Assembly: GCA_965223435.1 (NCBI GenBank)
Contig: CBDCWQ010000009.1
Coordinates: 62,001-126,000 of the forward strand
Direction: 5' to 3'
Source of the DNA: CBDCWQ01 sp965223435
GTDB lineage: Bacteria; Myxococcota; Kuafuiibacteriia; Kuafuiibacteriales; Kuafuiibacteriaceae
DNA length: 64,000 nucleotides
Made by a program: the position numbers and the translations under genes. Position 1 is the stretch's first letter, and the number at the start of each line of letters is the position of its first letter. Below are positions 18,820 through 31,700 of this stretch, piece by piece. The notes under the pieces were generated by a model. The model had not been told where the DNA came from, searched no databases, and saw nothing but the letters and a program-made list of their open reading frames with translations.

Positions 18820-20511
18820 TCAGAACGATGGATTCTCGAGGCTCATGTCGTCGATGTCGAGGTCAACGAAGTCGCTTCGAATGCCCACCGTTCCCCATCC
18901 GAACGCTTCGTCGGTCACGGTGATGGTTCGTTCGGGGCCATCGGGGAGCGCTTTGGCCGTGAAGCGGATCCGGTTGCCGTTGACCGACATCTCGAGCATA
19001 TACCAGGCACGTGCGGGAAGAGTCTTGCAGCCAGAGGCTGTTGTTCCCAAAAGACAGACAAACGATTCCGAGTTTTTGGCCGACCTCAAGACGTGATAGG
19101 CGGCCTTATTGGGCCTCGGGTCGTGTTTGTCTCCTCTTTTACGCTGAATTTTTATTTCCCCCGTGCGCCGAAGAACGCCCACGTAGAGGTCGTCCTCTGT
19201 GCGGTAGCGCGCAAATATGGAGAGCCCCTGATAGTCGCGTGCTTTTGGCGTCCAGGCATTGACGTAGGCCGCGTAGGAAAACGTCAGGTCCGACCATCGT
19301 GCAACCTTCGCTTCGTCCGCACCGGATCGCACAACCGGGTTTAAGACCGCCCGGAAAACGTCCTCCGCAATATGCCCAACTTGGTTTCCTTCCTTTTCCC
19401 GAACGGTGATGGAGCCTGCGGTGACCAGAAGGTCAGGGATCTCTTGTTTTTGGTTCCCATCTCGGTTCCTTGCGCCTAAGCGTGCCGTTTCGAAATCTTC
19501 GGAGCGCCAAGTGTCGTACGAGGTTGGTCTTGCCAAAGGCGTGTAGCGCCTTTCATCGCTTTCTTCACAGCCCGAACCGTCTCCTGAGAAAACTGAAAAC
19601 GGAGGCTTGGCCATCGCCCAGTTGTCGATCCAAAGGTCTGCATCAACGCTGCCCATTCCGGAGGCGCCCCATGCGATGTCATCGTCTTCGACCGGCGTCT
19701 CCATTACGGGCACACCGTCGAGGTAGAAATCGAGAGTGTTGCCAACCGTTGACAAACGAAGATGATACCATCGGTTTGTCTTGAGTGTGCAACCATGGTC
19801 TGCGCTCTTGTAATAGCTCGCGAATTCCGGAACGTCACAGAGTCTTCGGATCGCCAGCGTAGACTGGATACCGTCCACGCTCTTTTGGATCTCGGCACGT
19901 CCGTCTTTACGAAGACGGGCGAGGTAGTAGGTTCCGCTACCGCGATAGCGGGAGTAAAGAACGGGGCCCGCGCTTTTGGCACTTTTGGGCGCCCATTTGT
20001 TGATCTTGGTGTCGATTCGGACATTCTGATCGGTCCACTTGACCTTGGAAACGTCATATCCGTTGCTCTGCACCGAAAGAAGCGTCAACCTGCTGCTGGT
20101 CGATCGGCCTCGGAGCGCAGACCCGTCGTATTCTTGATAAACCTCCCCTTCCTCTATGGCGACATGACTTGGAGGGACCGATGACCATTCATAGAAGCCT
20201 TCACCGTTCGCAAAACGCGTTAAGTGTCCGGTGGAGCCGGAAGCGCTACGATCGCTTGTCCAAAACTTGTCTTTGCCGAAAGCTCCACAAGGGTAGTTTT
20301 GGGTGTCGAAGAAACTTATCAATGCGTTTGGGTCCGGGGTATGCGCGTACGAACTCACCAGGTCTGCCGCCGGAGCACCACACGCAGCGACCACAAGACT
20401 TGTGAGGGCAATAGCCACACCCTGCCATAGAGTACGGGTGAAAGTCGCACAACGTGGGGATGGTTGACGTGACGATTGATGAGATGCATCGCCTCTGGAA
20501 GCAAAGGGCAC
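18820..20511 (-). CDS. lipoprotein with two LamG/concanavalin-like halves
   Basis: 563 residues. The N-terminus contains a basic region, a hydrophobic run and the lipobox VVAAC, so it is a lipoprotein. Two related halves follow, each with the pattern of a laminin-G/concanavalin-like sandwich: WAPKSAKSAGPVLYSRYRGSGTYYLARL with NRWYHLRLSTVGNTLDFYLDGVPV in the first, and WTPKARDYQGLSIFARYRTEDDLYVGVL with RAWYMLEMSVNGNRIRF in the second (phrases over 20 residues run on continuously in the protein). Both halves end with WGxxGxxSxxxDLxIDN-like segments. Such domains usually bind glycans or other ligands. No catalytic domain is visible. The gene stands alone, convergent to the metalloprotease operon; the surface role is inferred. 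Confidence 0.72.
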   Translation of the reverse strand: MPFASRGDASHQSSRQPSPRCATFTRTLWQGVAIALTSLVVAACGAPAADLVSSYAHTPDPNALISFFDTQNYPCGAFGKDKFWTSDRSASGSTGHLTRFANGEGFYEWSSVPPSHVAIEEGEVYQEYDGSALRGRSTSSRLTLLSVQSNGYDVSKVKWTDQNVRIDTKINKWAPKSAKSAGPVLYSRYRGSGTYYLARLRKDGRAEIQKSVDGIQSTLAIRRLCDVPEFASYYKSADHGCTLKTNRWYHLRLSTVGNTLDFYLDGVPVMETPVEDDDIAWGASGMGSVDADLWIDNWAMAKPPFSVFSGDGSGCEESDERRYTPLARPTSYDTWRSEDFETARLGARNRDGNQKQEIPDLLVTAGSITVREKEGNQVGHIAEDVFRAVLNPVVRSGADEAKVARWSDLTFSYAAYVNAWTPKARDYQGLSIFARYRTEDDLYVGVLRRTGEIKIQRKRGDKHDPRPNKAAYHVLRSAKNSESFVCLLGTTASGCKTLPARAWYMLEMSVNGNRIRFTAKALPDGPERTITVTDEAFGWGTVGIRSDFVDLDIDDMSLENPSF

Positions 20512-20803
20512 TGAGGCGCGTATGGAAGCAAGTTGTGGGCAAGGCCTGGAGCCTTACAGAATTTGAAACGCGTGAGGTCTGGGCACCTCCCGAAGGAACG
20601 CTCTTCTGTCGGGCCAAGGGCAATGGAAATCACGGCTTACAGGCCACGGCCCTTTCCCACCACCGTGAGGGGTCTGGCCCCCGGTTGGTCCGAATATGAT
20701 TTTCAGGTTTGGCTAGGGAACTTTCACTTTCGTGATGGGTCGATGTAGGGTTCGCTTCAAGAGCGCGGAGACAGGGCGCGACCCAAAAAACATTCCGTTG
20801 CGG

Positions 20804-21571
20804 CTACAGATGAACCGGTACTTCGTCCGGATCCCTCAGGCGCGTGGCCTCCGCCTCAGCCACCGCCCCAGCAACGGCCGTCGCCGACGATGACGACAGC
20901 ACTCGAGGATCCACACCGTCGCGGTCCGCGGCCTGCAGCGTATCGTTCACCGTGTGGAAAAACCGCCCACACCAGTCTTTGGACCGGTTCCGGTTGGCCG
21001 CAATTTCTTCAAGACTGGCGAACATCACGCGGCGAAGCTTGTTCAAAATCGCCTTGGCCAACGCAACCCGGTTTTGGAAACGTGCCTCATCGACCTCAAG
21101 ATGGGTCCGCTCTTGAAGGATGCTCTCAAGGGGCACGCGTGTATCCTGAAGCCTTTGAGCAAACTCCGCCAGAGGGGCTCGCTCTTCGTGTGCCAGGACC
21201 CGCTCCAGCTCTTTGGAGATAAGAATCTCCGCGGCGTAAGAAAGGCTGGTGACGTGAGAAGGAATGTCGGAAAAATACTTCCGATACAGATCTGCGTCCA
21301 CGCTGTTGCCAGACAGGTCGAGGAGACGGCGCTCAAAGGCGAGCATGGTGTCGTCCCACGCGTCGTCCGCCGTTTCGACCATAGCCTGGGTCTCAATTTT
21401 TCGAAGCTCGAGGCGCGCCGCTTCTTCTTCGAGGAGCGCAAACTTGTCCGCAGCCTCCTCAAAGTCACGAGCCAAGTGACGGGTTTCGTCGAGCGCACCC
21501 AATCGAGCCGCCGTGTAGTTGGCCTCCAAGCGAAAGGCGCGAATCGAAAGATTCTCCGAAAGCTCCAGCAT
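20804..21571 (-). CDS. hypothetical coiled-coil protein
   Basis: 255 residues from the ATG at 21571 (MLELSENLSIRAFRLEANYT); another in-frame codon at 21607 adds 12 basic residues. The sequence is almost wholly helical and charged, with heptad-like runs (DFEEAADKFALLEEEAARLELRK, here about residues 35-57) and no signal peptide or membrane segment, so it should be cytoplasmic. The C-terminus is Ala/Glu-rich. No family is recognised. It is divergent from the exported protein gene at 21870, with about 300 bases between them. Confidence 0.6.
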   Translation of the reverse strand: MLELSENLSIRAFRLEANYTAARLGALDETRHLARDFEEAADKFALLEEEAARLELRKIETQAMVETADDAWDDTMLAFERRLLDLSGNSVDADLYRKYFSDIPSHVTSLSYAAEILISKELERVLAHEERAPLAEFAQRLQDTRVPLESILQERTHLEVDEARFQNRVALAKAILNKLRRVMFASLEEIAANRNRSKDWCGRFFHTVNDTLQAADRDGVDPRVLSSSSATAVAGAVAEAEATRLRDPDEVPVHL

Positions 21572-21703
21572 CGGTACTCGAGTAGCGCGGGGCCCAAAAC
21601 CGGTCAACCGTCAGGCCCTTGGGTGCCGCGTCCACGCGTCGGTTTTCACCAACCAGAAGTCATTGGGGGGCAATGCCTAGTCAGAGACACCAGCGCGGAC
21701 AAG

Positions 21704-21747
21704 CCCCAACTGAGCTGCTGGGGAGGAAGCGATGGCCCCAGCGGGGC
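21704..21747 (+). promoter_or_regulatory. set of mutually exclusive hairpins upstream of 21870
   Basis: Four short G/C segments can pair in alternative ways: CCCCA (21704-21708) with TGGGG (21719-21723); GCTGGGG (21717-21723) with CCCCAGC (21736-21742); and GCCCC (21735-21739) with GGGGC (21743-21747). The order resembles an attenuator or riboswitch expression platform in the leader of the gene at 21870. There is no T run, and no known riboswitch class is recognised. Confidence 0.25.
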
Positions 21748-21869
21748 ATGCCCGGCCGGACAAAACATCATGGGTTTCAGTGATTTAGTAAATATCAACC
21801 CAAGATGGCGGTCACGCCTCCCCAAGCGCCTTGTTTGGGCCGCAACGCAACCGGTATGGACACCCGAGG

Positions 21870-22739
21870 ATGGTTGCAACGTGGGCACCGCTCTTGGCCT
21901 TGTGCGGCATGTGGCTCGGGAACGCGGAACCGGACCCCTACGAATTCTCCGAAACCAGCCTCGAGCTCTTCGATGACGACGAAGACGACAGCTGGGGCGC
22001 CAGGTCCATTCGGCGTCTGCCGGTCCGGCGGGCGTTGCGCCCTTTGACCCTGCCGAAAGACCTGTTCGATGTGGGCGCCCGCGCACGCTACACCACGATC
22101 ACGCAAGACACGCCCGTCCTCGGCGTGGCGCTCGGCGCTGCGTACGGCGTGGACGACAACCTTGAGGTGGGACTCACGCTCCTACGGGTCGATTTTTCCA
22201 GCCACCCCGAAACCGGTCTCGAGCCCCCCACAGTTTTTGGACGCATTCGACTTTCAGAGGGCGTCTTCGAATGGGCCCCGACGCTGGGGTTCAGTGTCCC
22301 CCTGGGGGATCACCATGAGGCTTTTTTTCAAGTATCGGCGCTTCTACGCTTGGGCGACCTCGGACGCTTCGAACTCCATCCCGGGGTCACCGCGTTTTTG
22401 AGCGGTGACATCCTCTTTCAGCCTATGCTTCCGGCAGAGCTTTCGTTTCAAATAGGAGACCAGCTGTCCCTCTCGCTCATGGGCTCCGCGTCGATGCCAG
22501 ACGCGACCGAGAACAACATCGTGGGACGCATTGGGGGAGGCCTTTCATGGACGACGCAGGAGAAGGGCGGCGCAGGTATGGAAATCAGCCTGACGGTGAT
22601 GAGCGCCAATATCGCCCTCAAAGGAACGCGTGCCGACGATCCTTCGTTTGGCAACCACACGGCTGTTGTCCTCCAGAGTCGCTTTTTCATCCCGAACCCG
22701 TACGACAGCTACGGAATGGACCGCACCGACGCATTCTAA
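21870..22739 (+). CDS. exported protein, probable outer-membrane beta barrel
   Basis: 289 residues from the ATG at 21870; GAGG abuts it, and an in-frame TTG at 21831 is an alternative start. The signal peptide is MVATWAPLLALCGMWLGNAEP. After an acidic stretch (LELFDDDEDDS), the protein consists of amphipathic strands joined by short turns (ALGAAYGVDDNLEVGLTLLRV, EWAPTLGFSVPLGDHHEAFF, LSLSLMGSASMPD), as expected for a barrel or porin-like protein that senses or transports unknown substrates. The stop codon TAA is the first three bases of the repeat element at 22737. Confidence 0.65.
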   Translation: MVATWAPLLALCGMWLGNAEPDPYEFSETSLELFDDDEDDSWGARSIRRLPVRRALRPLTLPKDLFDVGARARYTTITQDTPVLGVALGAAYGVDDNLEVGLTLLRVDFSSHPETGLEPPTVFGRIRLSEGVFEWAPTLGFSVPLGDHHEAFFQVSALLRLGDLGRFELHPGVTAFLSGDILFQPMLPAELSFQIGDQLSLSLMGSASMPDATENNIVGRIGGGLSWTTQEKGGAGMEISLTVMSANIALKGTRADDPSFGNHTAVVLQSRFFIPNPYDSYGMDRTDAF

Positions 22740-22884
22740 AACAGAAACGCACAAGTCCGGATCCAGGCACGATGCGGCATTGGACCCTGCGGTGCCGGCT
22801 CACGTACTTCCGTGTACGCTCCCTTGGCTCCTCGGGCCCGGCTTTGCCTAGCACCTGGCTTCGAACTTGTGCGTTCCTGTTTTA
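22737..22884. mobile_element. TA-flanked inverted-repeat element R1 (MITE-like), complete copy
   Basis: 148 bp. The ends are near-perfect inverted repeats: the left end reads TAAAACAGAAACGCACAAGT, and the right end read on the minus strand differs at one base (GGAAC for GAAAC). TA dinucleotides bound both ends, as after insertion by IS630/Tc1-type transposases. The inside has no open reading frame of note and is imperfectly palindromic. The left TA+A is the stop codon of the gene ending at 22739. Partial copies occur at 24373, 54981 and 59781. Confidence 0.7.
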
Positions 22885-23125
22885 GAGCACATCTCATAAC
22901 CTAGCGTGAGCTCTGGGCGAGCGATTTTGCCGTCAGGTTACCGGAGGAGGAGGGCGCATATCCTCTATATGCAACCGACGACAGGCAGAGCCGATCCGGC
23001 AAGCTGACGGCAAAAAGCGACGTCCAGAGGTCGCGGGAGGTTATGAGATGTGCTCTAGTACCGCAAATGGGTTTCTTAGTCGGTATAGAACGCAAGTGAG
23101 CCAAGGTCTCACGCGCTTCGGGACT
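22740..23125. other. gene-free region filled by two abutting repeat elements
   Basis: 386 bases without a gene. Elements R1 (to 22884) and R2 (22883-23057) share one TA and fill it almost completely. The 68 bases from 23058 to the MazG-like gene end show nothing recognisable. Confidence 0.6.
22883..23057. mobile_element. TA-flanked palindromic element R2 (MITE-like), complete copy
   Basis: 175 bp with perfect 20-bp inverted ends (TAGAGCACATCTCATAACCT at 22883-22902 and its complement at 23038-23057). A second, imperfect pair lies inside: TTTTGCCGTCAG near 22924-22937 against CTGACGGCAAAAA near 23003-23015. A central GCATAT/ATATGC hairpin sits near 22957-22973, so the whole element can fold into one long hairpin. 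The left TA is shared with R1. A fragment of the same end occurs at 58664. Confidence 0.7.
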
Positions 23126-23470
23126 TCAAGACCACGTCCGCGTTTGGTTTCGTGCGTTTTTCGCGCGAAAAGCGCTCTCCATGTCGATGTCGAGGCGATT
23201 GGCCAACGCAAGCGTGTAGTTCAAAACATCCACAAGCTCCTCGGCCACAGCGTTTTTGAGCTCCTTTTGGGGTTTGGTCTCAGACCCCTCCTTGAACAAG
23301 CGTTCGTAGCGACGAATCGCCTTGAAAAGCTCCCCCATCTCTTCACCCAACAGAAAACAGTTGTGCACCAGGTCAACATCTAGCCAATTGTGCATGGCCT
23401 CGAGTTCGTGGATATACCGTTGGTAGTCTTTCATCGGCGCGTCGTTGCCGAGCACAATTTTGGGTTTCAT
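23126..23470 (-). CDS. MazG-like nucleotide pyrophosphohydrolase
   Basis: 114 residues, one all-alpha NTP-PPase domain. The expected metal-binding pattern is visible: EEMGELFKAIRRYE (ExxxE type) in the first half and EELVDVLNYTLALAN (E-x3-D) in the second. Enzymes of this superfamily hydrolyse (d)NTPs to the monophosphate plus pyrophosphate, often as house-cleaning enzymes; the substrate here cannot be told. The short single-domain form is typical of the small MazG/RS21-C6/iMazG-like group. It lies 27 bases downstream of the rnz remnant on the same strand. Confidence 0.75.
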   Translation of the reverse strand: MKPKIVLGNDAPMKDYQRYIHELEAMHNWLDVDLVHNCFLLGEEMGELFKAIRRYERLFKEGSETKPQKELKNAVAEELVDVLNYTLALANRLDIDMESAFRAKNARNQTRTWS

Positions 23471-23497
23471 AAACCTGACCTCCAGGCGCTACGTCTA

Positions 23498-24325
23498 TCA
23501 CGGACCGTGAATGAGCAGGTGGACCCGATCTCGGAGTGACTGCGGAAACTTTCGTTCAACTTCCGAACGAATCTCGGCCTCCGCATACCGCCGAGAAAAA
23601 TGGGTCAAGAGGATGGCCTCGTTCTTGAAAAGGTCGGCGCGCTCTGCGATTTCGTCGAGGTGGATGTGACCGCTTTGGCGCGCCTTGGCAGCACTGACCC
23701 GATCCCCCAAAAACGTACACTCCAAGAGGAGGACCTTGGCCGTCGTCACCGTGGGCTCGGACTCGATCACCTCGGCCCGGGTGTCTCCGGGGAAAACAGA
23801 TTTCAGGCTTGCTGACCTCGGTGGAGACCACCTCTCCCCTTCGCGCACGTTCGGCAATCGCTTCAGTGGATTCTCCGATCAGTTCCGGCCTCAGCTTTCG
23901 GACCCGCCGAAACAGCGTGTACCCCCACACACTCCATGCGATGGGGCGAACGAAAGGCCCGGGCGAACCCGTTCGAGATTTGAACCTCGTCCCCGGGCGC
24001 AACCCCCTCAAGCGTACAGCGCTCGCTATCAGACTGAAGCCGGGACCACGCCTCCAGCACATCCGACAGAGGCTCGAGTGCCGTCCGGGGGACAATAGAT
24101 TTGCGGAGGCCGCATCCCCAACATCCCGCGGAGGGAAGCGTAATAGGGCAACCCTGCGGCGTGGTCGATGTGACCGTGGGTCAGGAGAAGCGTACCCAGT
24201 CCTTCGGCACCTGGAGGGCATCGGCCGATATCCAGGCACAGCCCAAAGGCAGGGACTTGAAAGCAGGTCTCAACGCCGCCCACCGAGTGGGCGTCTAAGA
24301 CGTATCCCCCGAGCTTGAGTTTCAC
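23498..24325 (-). pseudogene. rnz: ribonuclease Z with three frameshifts
   Basis: RNase Z trims tRNA 3' trailers in the cytoplasm. This matters here because the five tRNAs of this window lack encoded CCA. The N-terminal segment (24325 to about 24095) carries the metallo-beta-lactamase motif LLTHGHIDHAAGLPYY. The continuation LEPLSDVLEAWSRL lies in the next frame, PFVRPIAWSVWGYTLFRR in a third, and KSVFPGDTRAEVIE through GHIHLDEIAE and LLTHFSRRY back in the first. The breaks are near 24091-24095 (run of five G on the + strand), about 23956, and about 23805. Each is repaired by removing one base. All family motifs survive across the frames, so indels in the assembly are possible, but three in 830 bases make a real pseudogene credible too. 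Confidence 0.75.
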
Positions 24326-24362
24326 GGCAATAGGTGACGACCCGGGCGACGCCCAGGCCCAG

Positions 24363-28637
<4,275 letters not shown>

Positions 28638-28714
28638 AGACTCATCCCTTTTGGGTCCCTAACGGGAGCCATACGTTGGTCACCGAGAACCTTGTAGAGC
28701 AGCGTGGGCAAACC

Positions 28715-31700
28715 TTAGTCCGCACCCGCCGACTGAGACGCCATGGTCCGATTTCGAAGACCATCACGCCGCTGAATCAAATCTTGAACCGCCTGCTCGT
28801 CCAGGAGCTCAACATCCAACCCCAGTGATTGGAGTTCTTTCATCAAAACGTTAAAGGACTCGGGCAAACCCGCCTCCAATACGTTTTCTCCCTTCACAAT
28901 GGCTTCATACATCCGGGTACGACCCAGGACGTCGTCCGATTTCACGGTCAGGAATTCCTGGAGTGAGTAGGCTGCGCCGTAGGCTTCCATCGCCCAGACT
29001 TCCATCTCACCCAGCCGTTGACCGCCAAACTGCGCCTTGCCTCCCAGCGGCTGCTGCGTCACCAAAGAATACGGGCCGATGGACCGCGCGTGGATCTTGT
29101 CGTCCACCAAGTGGTGTAGCTTCAGCATATACATGACGCCCACGGTCACATCTTGGTCAAACGCCTCGCCGGTTCGGCCATCATACAGAATGCACTGAAC
29201 GGTTCGACTCGACTGCGTCAGCATTTGCCGAATATCGGCCTCGAGGGCACCATCAAAAACCGGCGTGGCACAGTGGACCCCGCCGCGCACCTTCTTCGCC
29301 AGCTCGTAGAGGTCTTCAGGGGCCATGGTGTCGATGAGCTTCGACATTTGCGGCCCATGGTAGGCCTTCTTAAGCAAAGCCTTGACCTCGGAAGCCCGGT
29401 CCTCCTGCTTCAGTGCCCAGGCGTCGTACAGATCGCCCAGCTTGCGGCCCATGCCGACCGCCGCCCACCCGAGGTGGGTCTCAAGAATCTGCCCCACATT
29501 CATACGGGAAGGCACACCCAGCGGATTCAACACCACATCGACCGGGGTGCCATCGCTGAGGTACGGCATGTCTTCTTCAGGCAATACCCGAGATATGACA
29601 CCCTTGTTCCCGTGGCGGCCGGCCATCTTGTCGCCGACCTGCAGCTTCCGCTTGATGGCGACGTAGACCTTCACCATCTTGATGACGCCCGGAGGCAGTT
29701 CGTCGCCTTTCTTGAGGCGCGCGATCTTCTCTTGGAAGACCATCGTCACGAGCTCCGTCTGGTCACGCACAGACTCGGCGACCTTCTTCACCCGCTGTTC
29801 GGTGATTTCGTCACCGACCTTGATCTCAGGCCAGTACTTCTGCGGTACAGCCGCAAGCACCTCTTCTTCGATCTCCTGGCCCTTTGTCAGAAGCTCGGTG
29901 CCCTTGTCGTCGACCAGTCGTGCGGACGCAGATTTGCCAAGCAGCAGCTGGCGAATCTTGCGCCGGCCCGAGTCCTGAATGATCCGGATCTCGTCGTTTT
30001 GGTCCTTGAGGAGACGGGCTTCTTCTTCGTCTTCGATCTGTTGGGCTCGCTCGTCCTTGTCGACGCCCTTCCGGGAAAACACCTTGGCGTTGATCACCGT
30101 ACCCACAACGCCGGTGGGAACCCTGAGCGACGTATCGCGTACATCGCCCGCTTTCTCGCCAAAGATGGCCCGTAAGAGCTTTTCTTCCGGAGACAGCTGC
30201 GTCTCACCCTTGGGGGTGATCTTCCCGACCAGGACATCGCCCGCGCGAACCTCTGCCCCGATCCGAACAATACCGGATTCATCGAGATCCTTGAGGGCCT
30301 CCTCGCCCACATTGGGGATGTCTCGGGTCACTTCCTCTCGGCCAAGCTTCGTGTCACGCGCAATGCATTCAAACTCTTCGATGTGCACCGAGGTGAAGAC
30401 GTCTTCCTTCACCACCCGCTCCGAGATCAAAATCGAGTCCTCGAAGTTGTAACCATGCCAAGGCATGAAGGCCACCGTGCAGTTTCGGCCCAGCGCCAGC
30501 TCGCCCATCTCGGTCGACGGGCCATCGGCGATGACCTCGTTTTTCTTCACGGTGTCGCCCACCTGGACGATCGGCTTTTGGTTGATGCACGTATTTTGAT
30601 TGGAGCGCCGGTACTTGTGGAGGTTGTAGATATCGACTTCGGCCGCCACATCGGTCGACTCCAAAGCCGTTTCCACTCGAACCACAATTCGGGTCGCATC
30701 GACGGACTCGACGATCCCGTCCCGCTTGGCCACCACCGTCACGCCGGAGTCTCGAGCCACAATGGGCTCCATTCCGGTCCCCACGAGGGGCGCATCGGTA
30801 CGGACCAGGGGCACCGCCTGGCGCTGCATGTTGGACCCCATCAGCGCGCGGTTCGCGTCATCGTTCTCGAGAAAGGGAATCAACGCGGCCGCGACCGAAA
30901 CCAGCTGATTCGGTGACACGTCCATCAAGGTCACTTCTTCGGGACGCCCCATCACAAAATCACCACCACGGCGCACCGAGACCAGTTCTTCGGTGAACTT
31001 ACCGGCCTCGTCCGTGGCCGCATTGGCCTGCGCGATGGTGTGGTTCTCTTCTTCAAGCGCCGAGTGAAATTTGGGCTTCTTGGCCACCACGGCCTCGGTC
31101 ACCTCGCGGTACGGCGTCTCGACGAAACCGTACTCATTCACCCTGGCGTAGGTGGACAGCGAAGAAATCAACCCAATGTTCGGCCCTTCAGGCGTCTCGA
31201 TGGGACAGATCCGCCCGTAGTGGGTCGGGTGCACGTCACGAACCTCAAAACCGGCCCGCTCGCGCGTCAACCCGCCCGGCCCAAGGGCCGACAGGCGACG
31301 CTTGTGGGTCACCTCCGAAAGCGGATTGGTCTGATCCATGAACTGTGAAAGCTGAGAACTGCCAAAGAACTCTTTCACGACCGCCGACACGGGTTTCGCG
31401 TTGATCAGATCGTGCGGCATCAGGGTTTCGGTCTCCTGCACCGTCATTCGCTCTTTGATCGCACGCTCCATCCGCACCAGCCCGATCCGGTATTGGTTCT
31501 CGAGCAACTCACCCACCGCGCGTACGCGCCGGTTCCCCAGGTGATCGATGTCGTCGATGTTCCCTTTGCCGTTTTTGAGCTCGATGAGGTAACGGACCAC
31601 CTCTAGGACGTCGCGCTTGGTCAACACGCTGGTGTCCAGCGCCTCATTCAAGTTGAACTTGTAGTTCAACTTAAGACGACCCACCCGGGACAGGTCATAG

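Noticed and set aside
20454..20699. An 81-codon + strand frame (MGMVDVTIDEMHRLWKQ) over the start of the LamG lipoprotein
   Set aside because: It overlaps the signal peptide coding region of a convincing lipoprotein and has no ribosome site.
29153..30916. Long + strand reading frames opposite rpoB
   Set aside because: Shadow frames of rpoB; no ribosome site or protein-like sequence.
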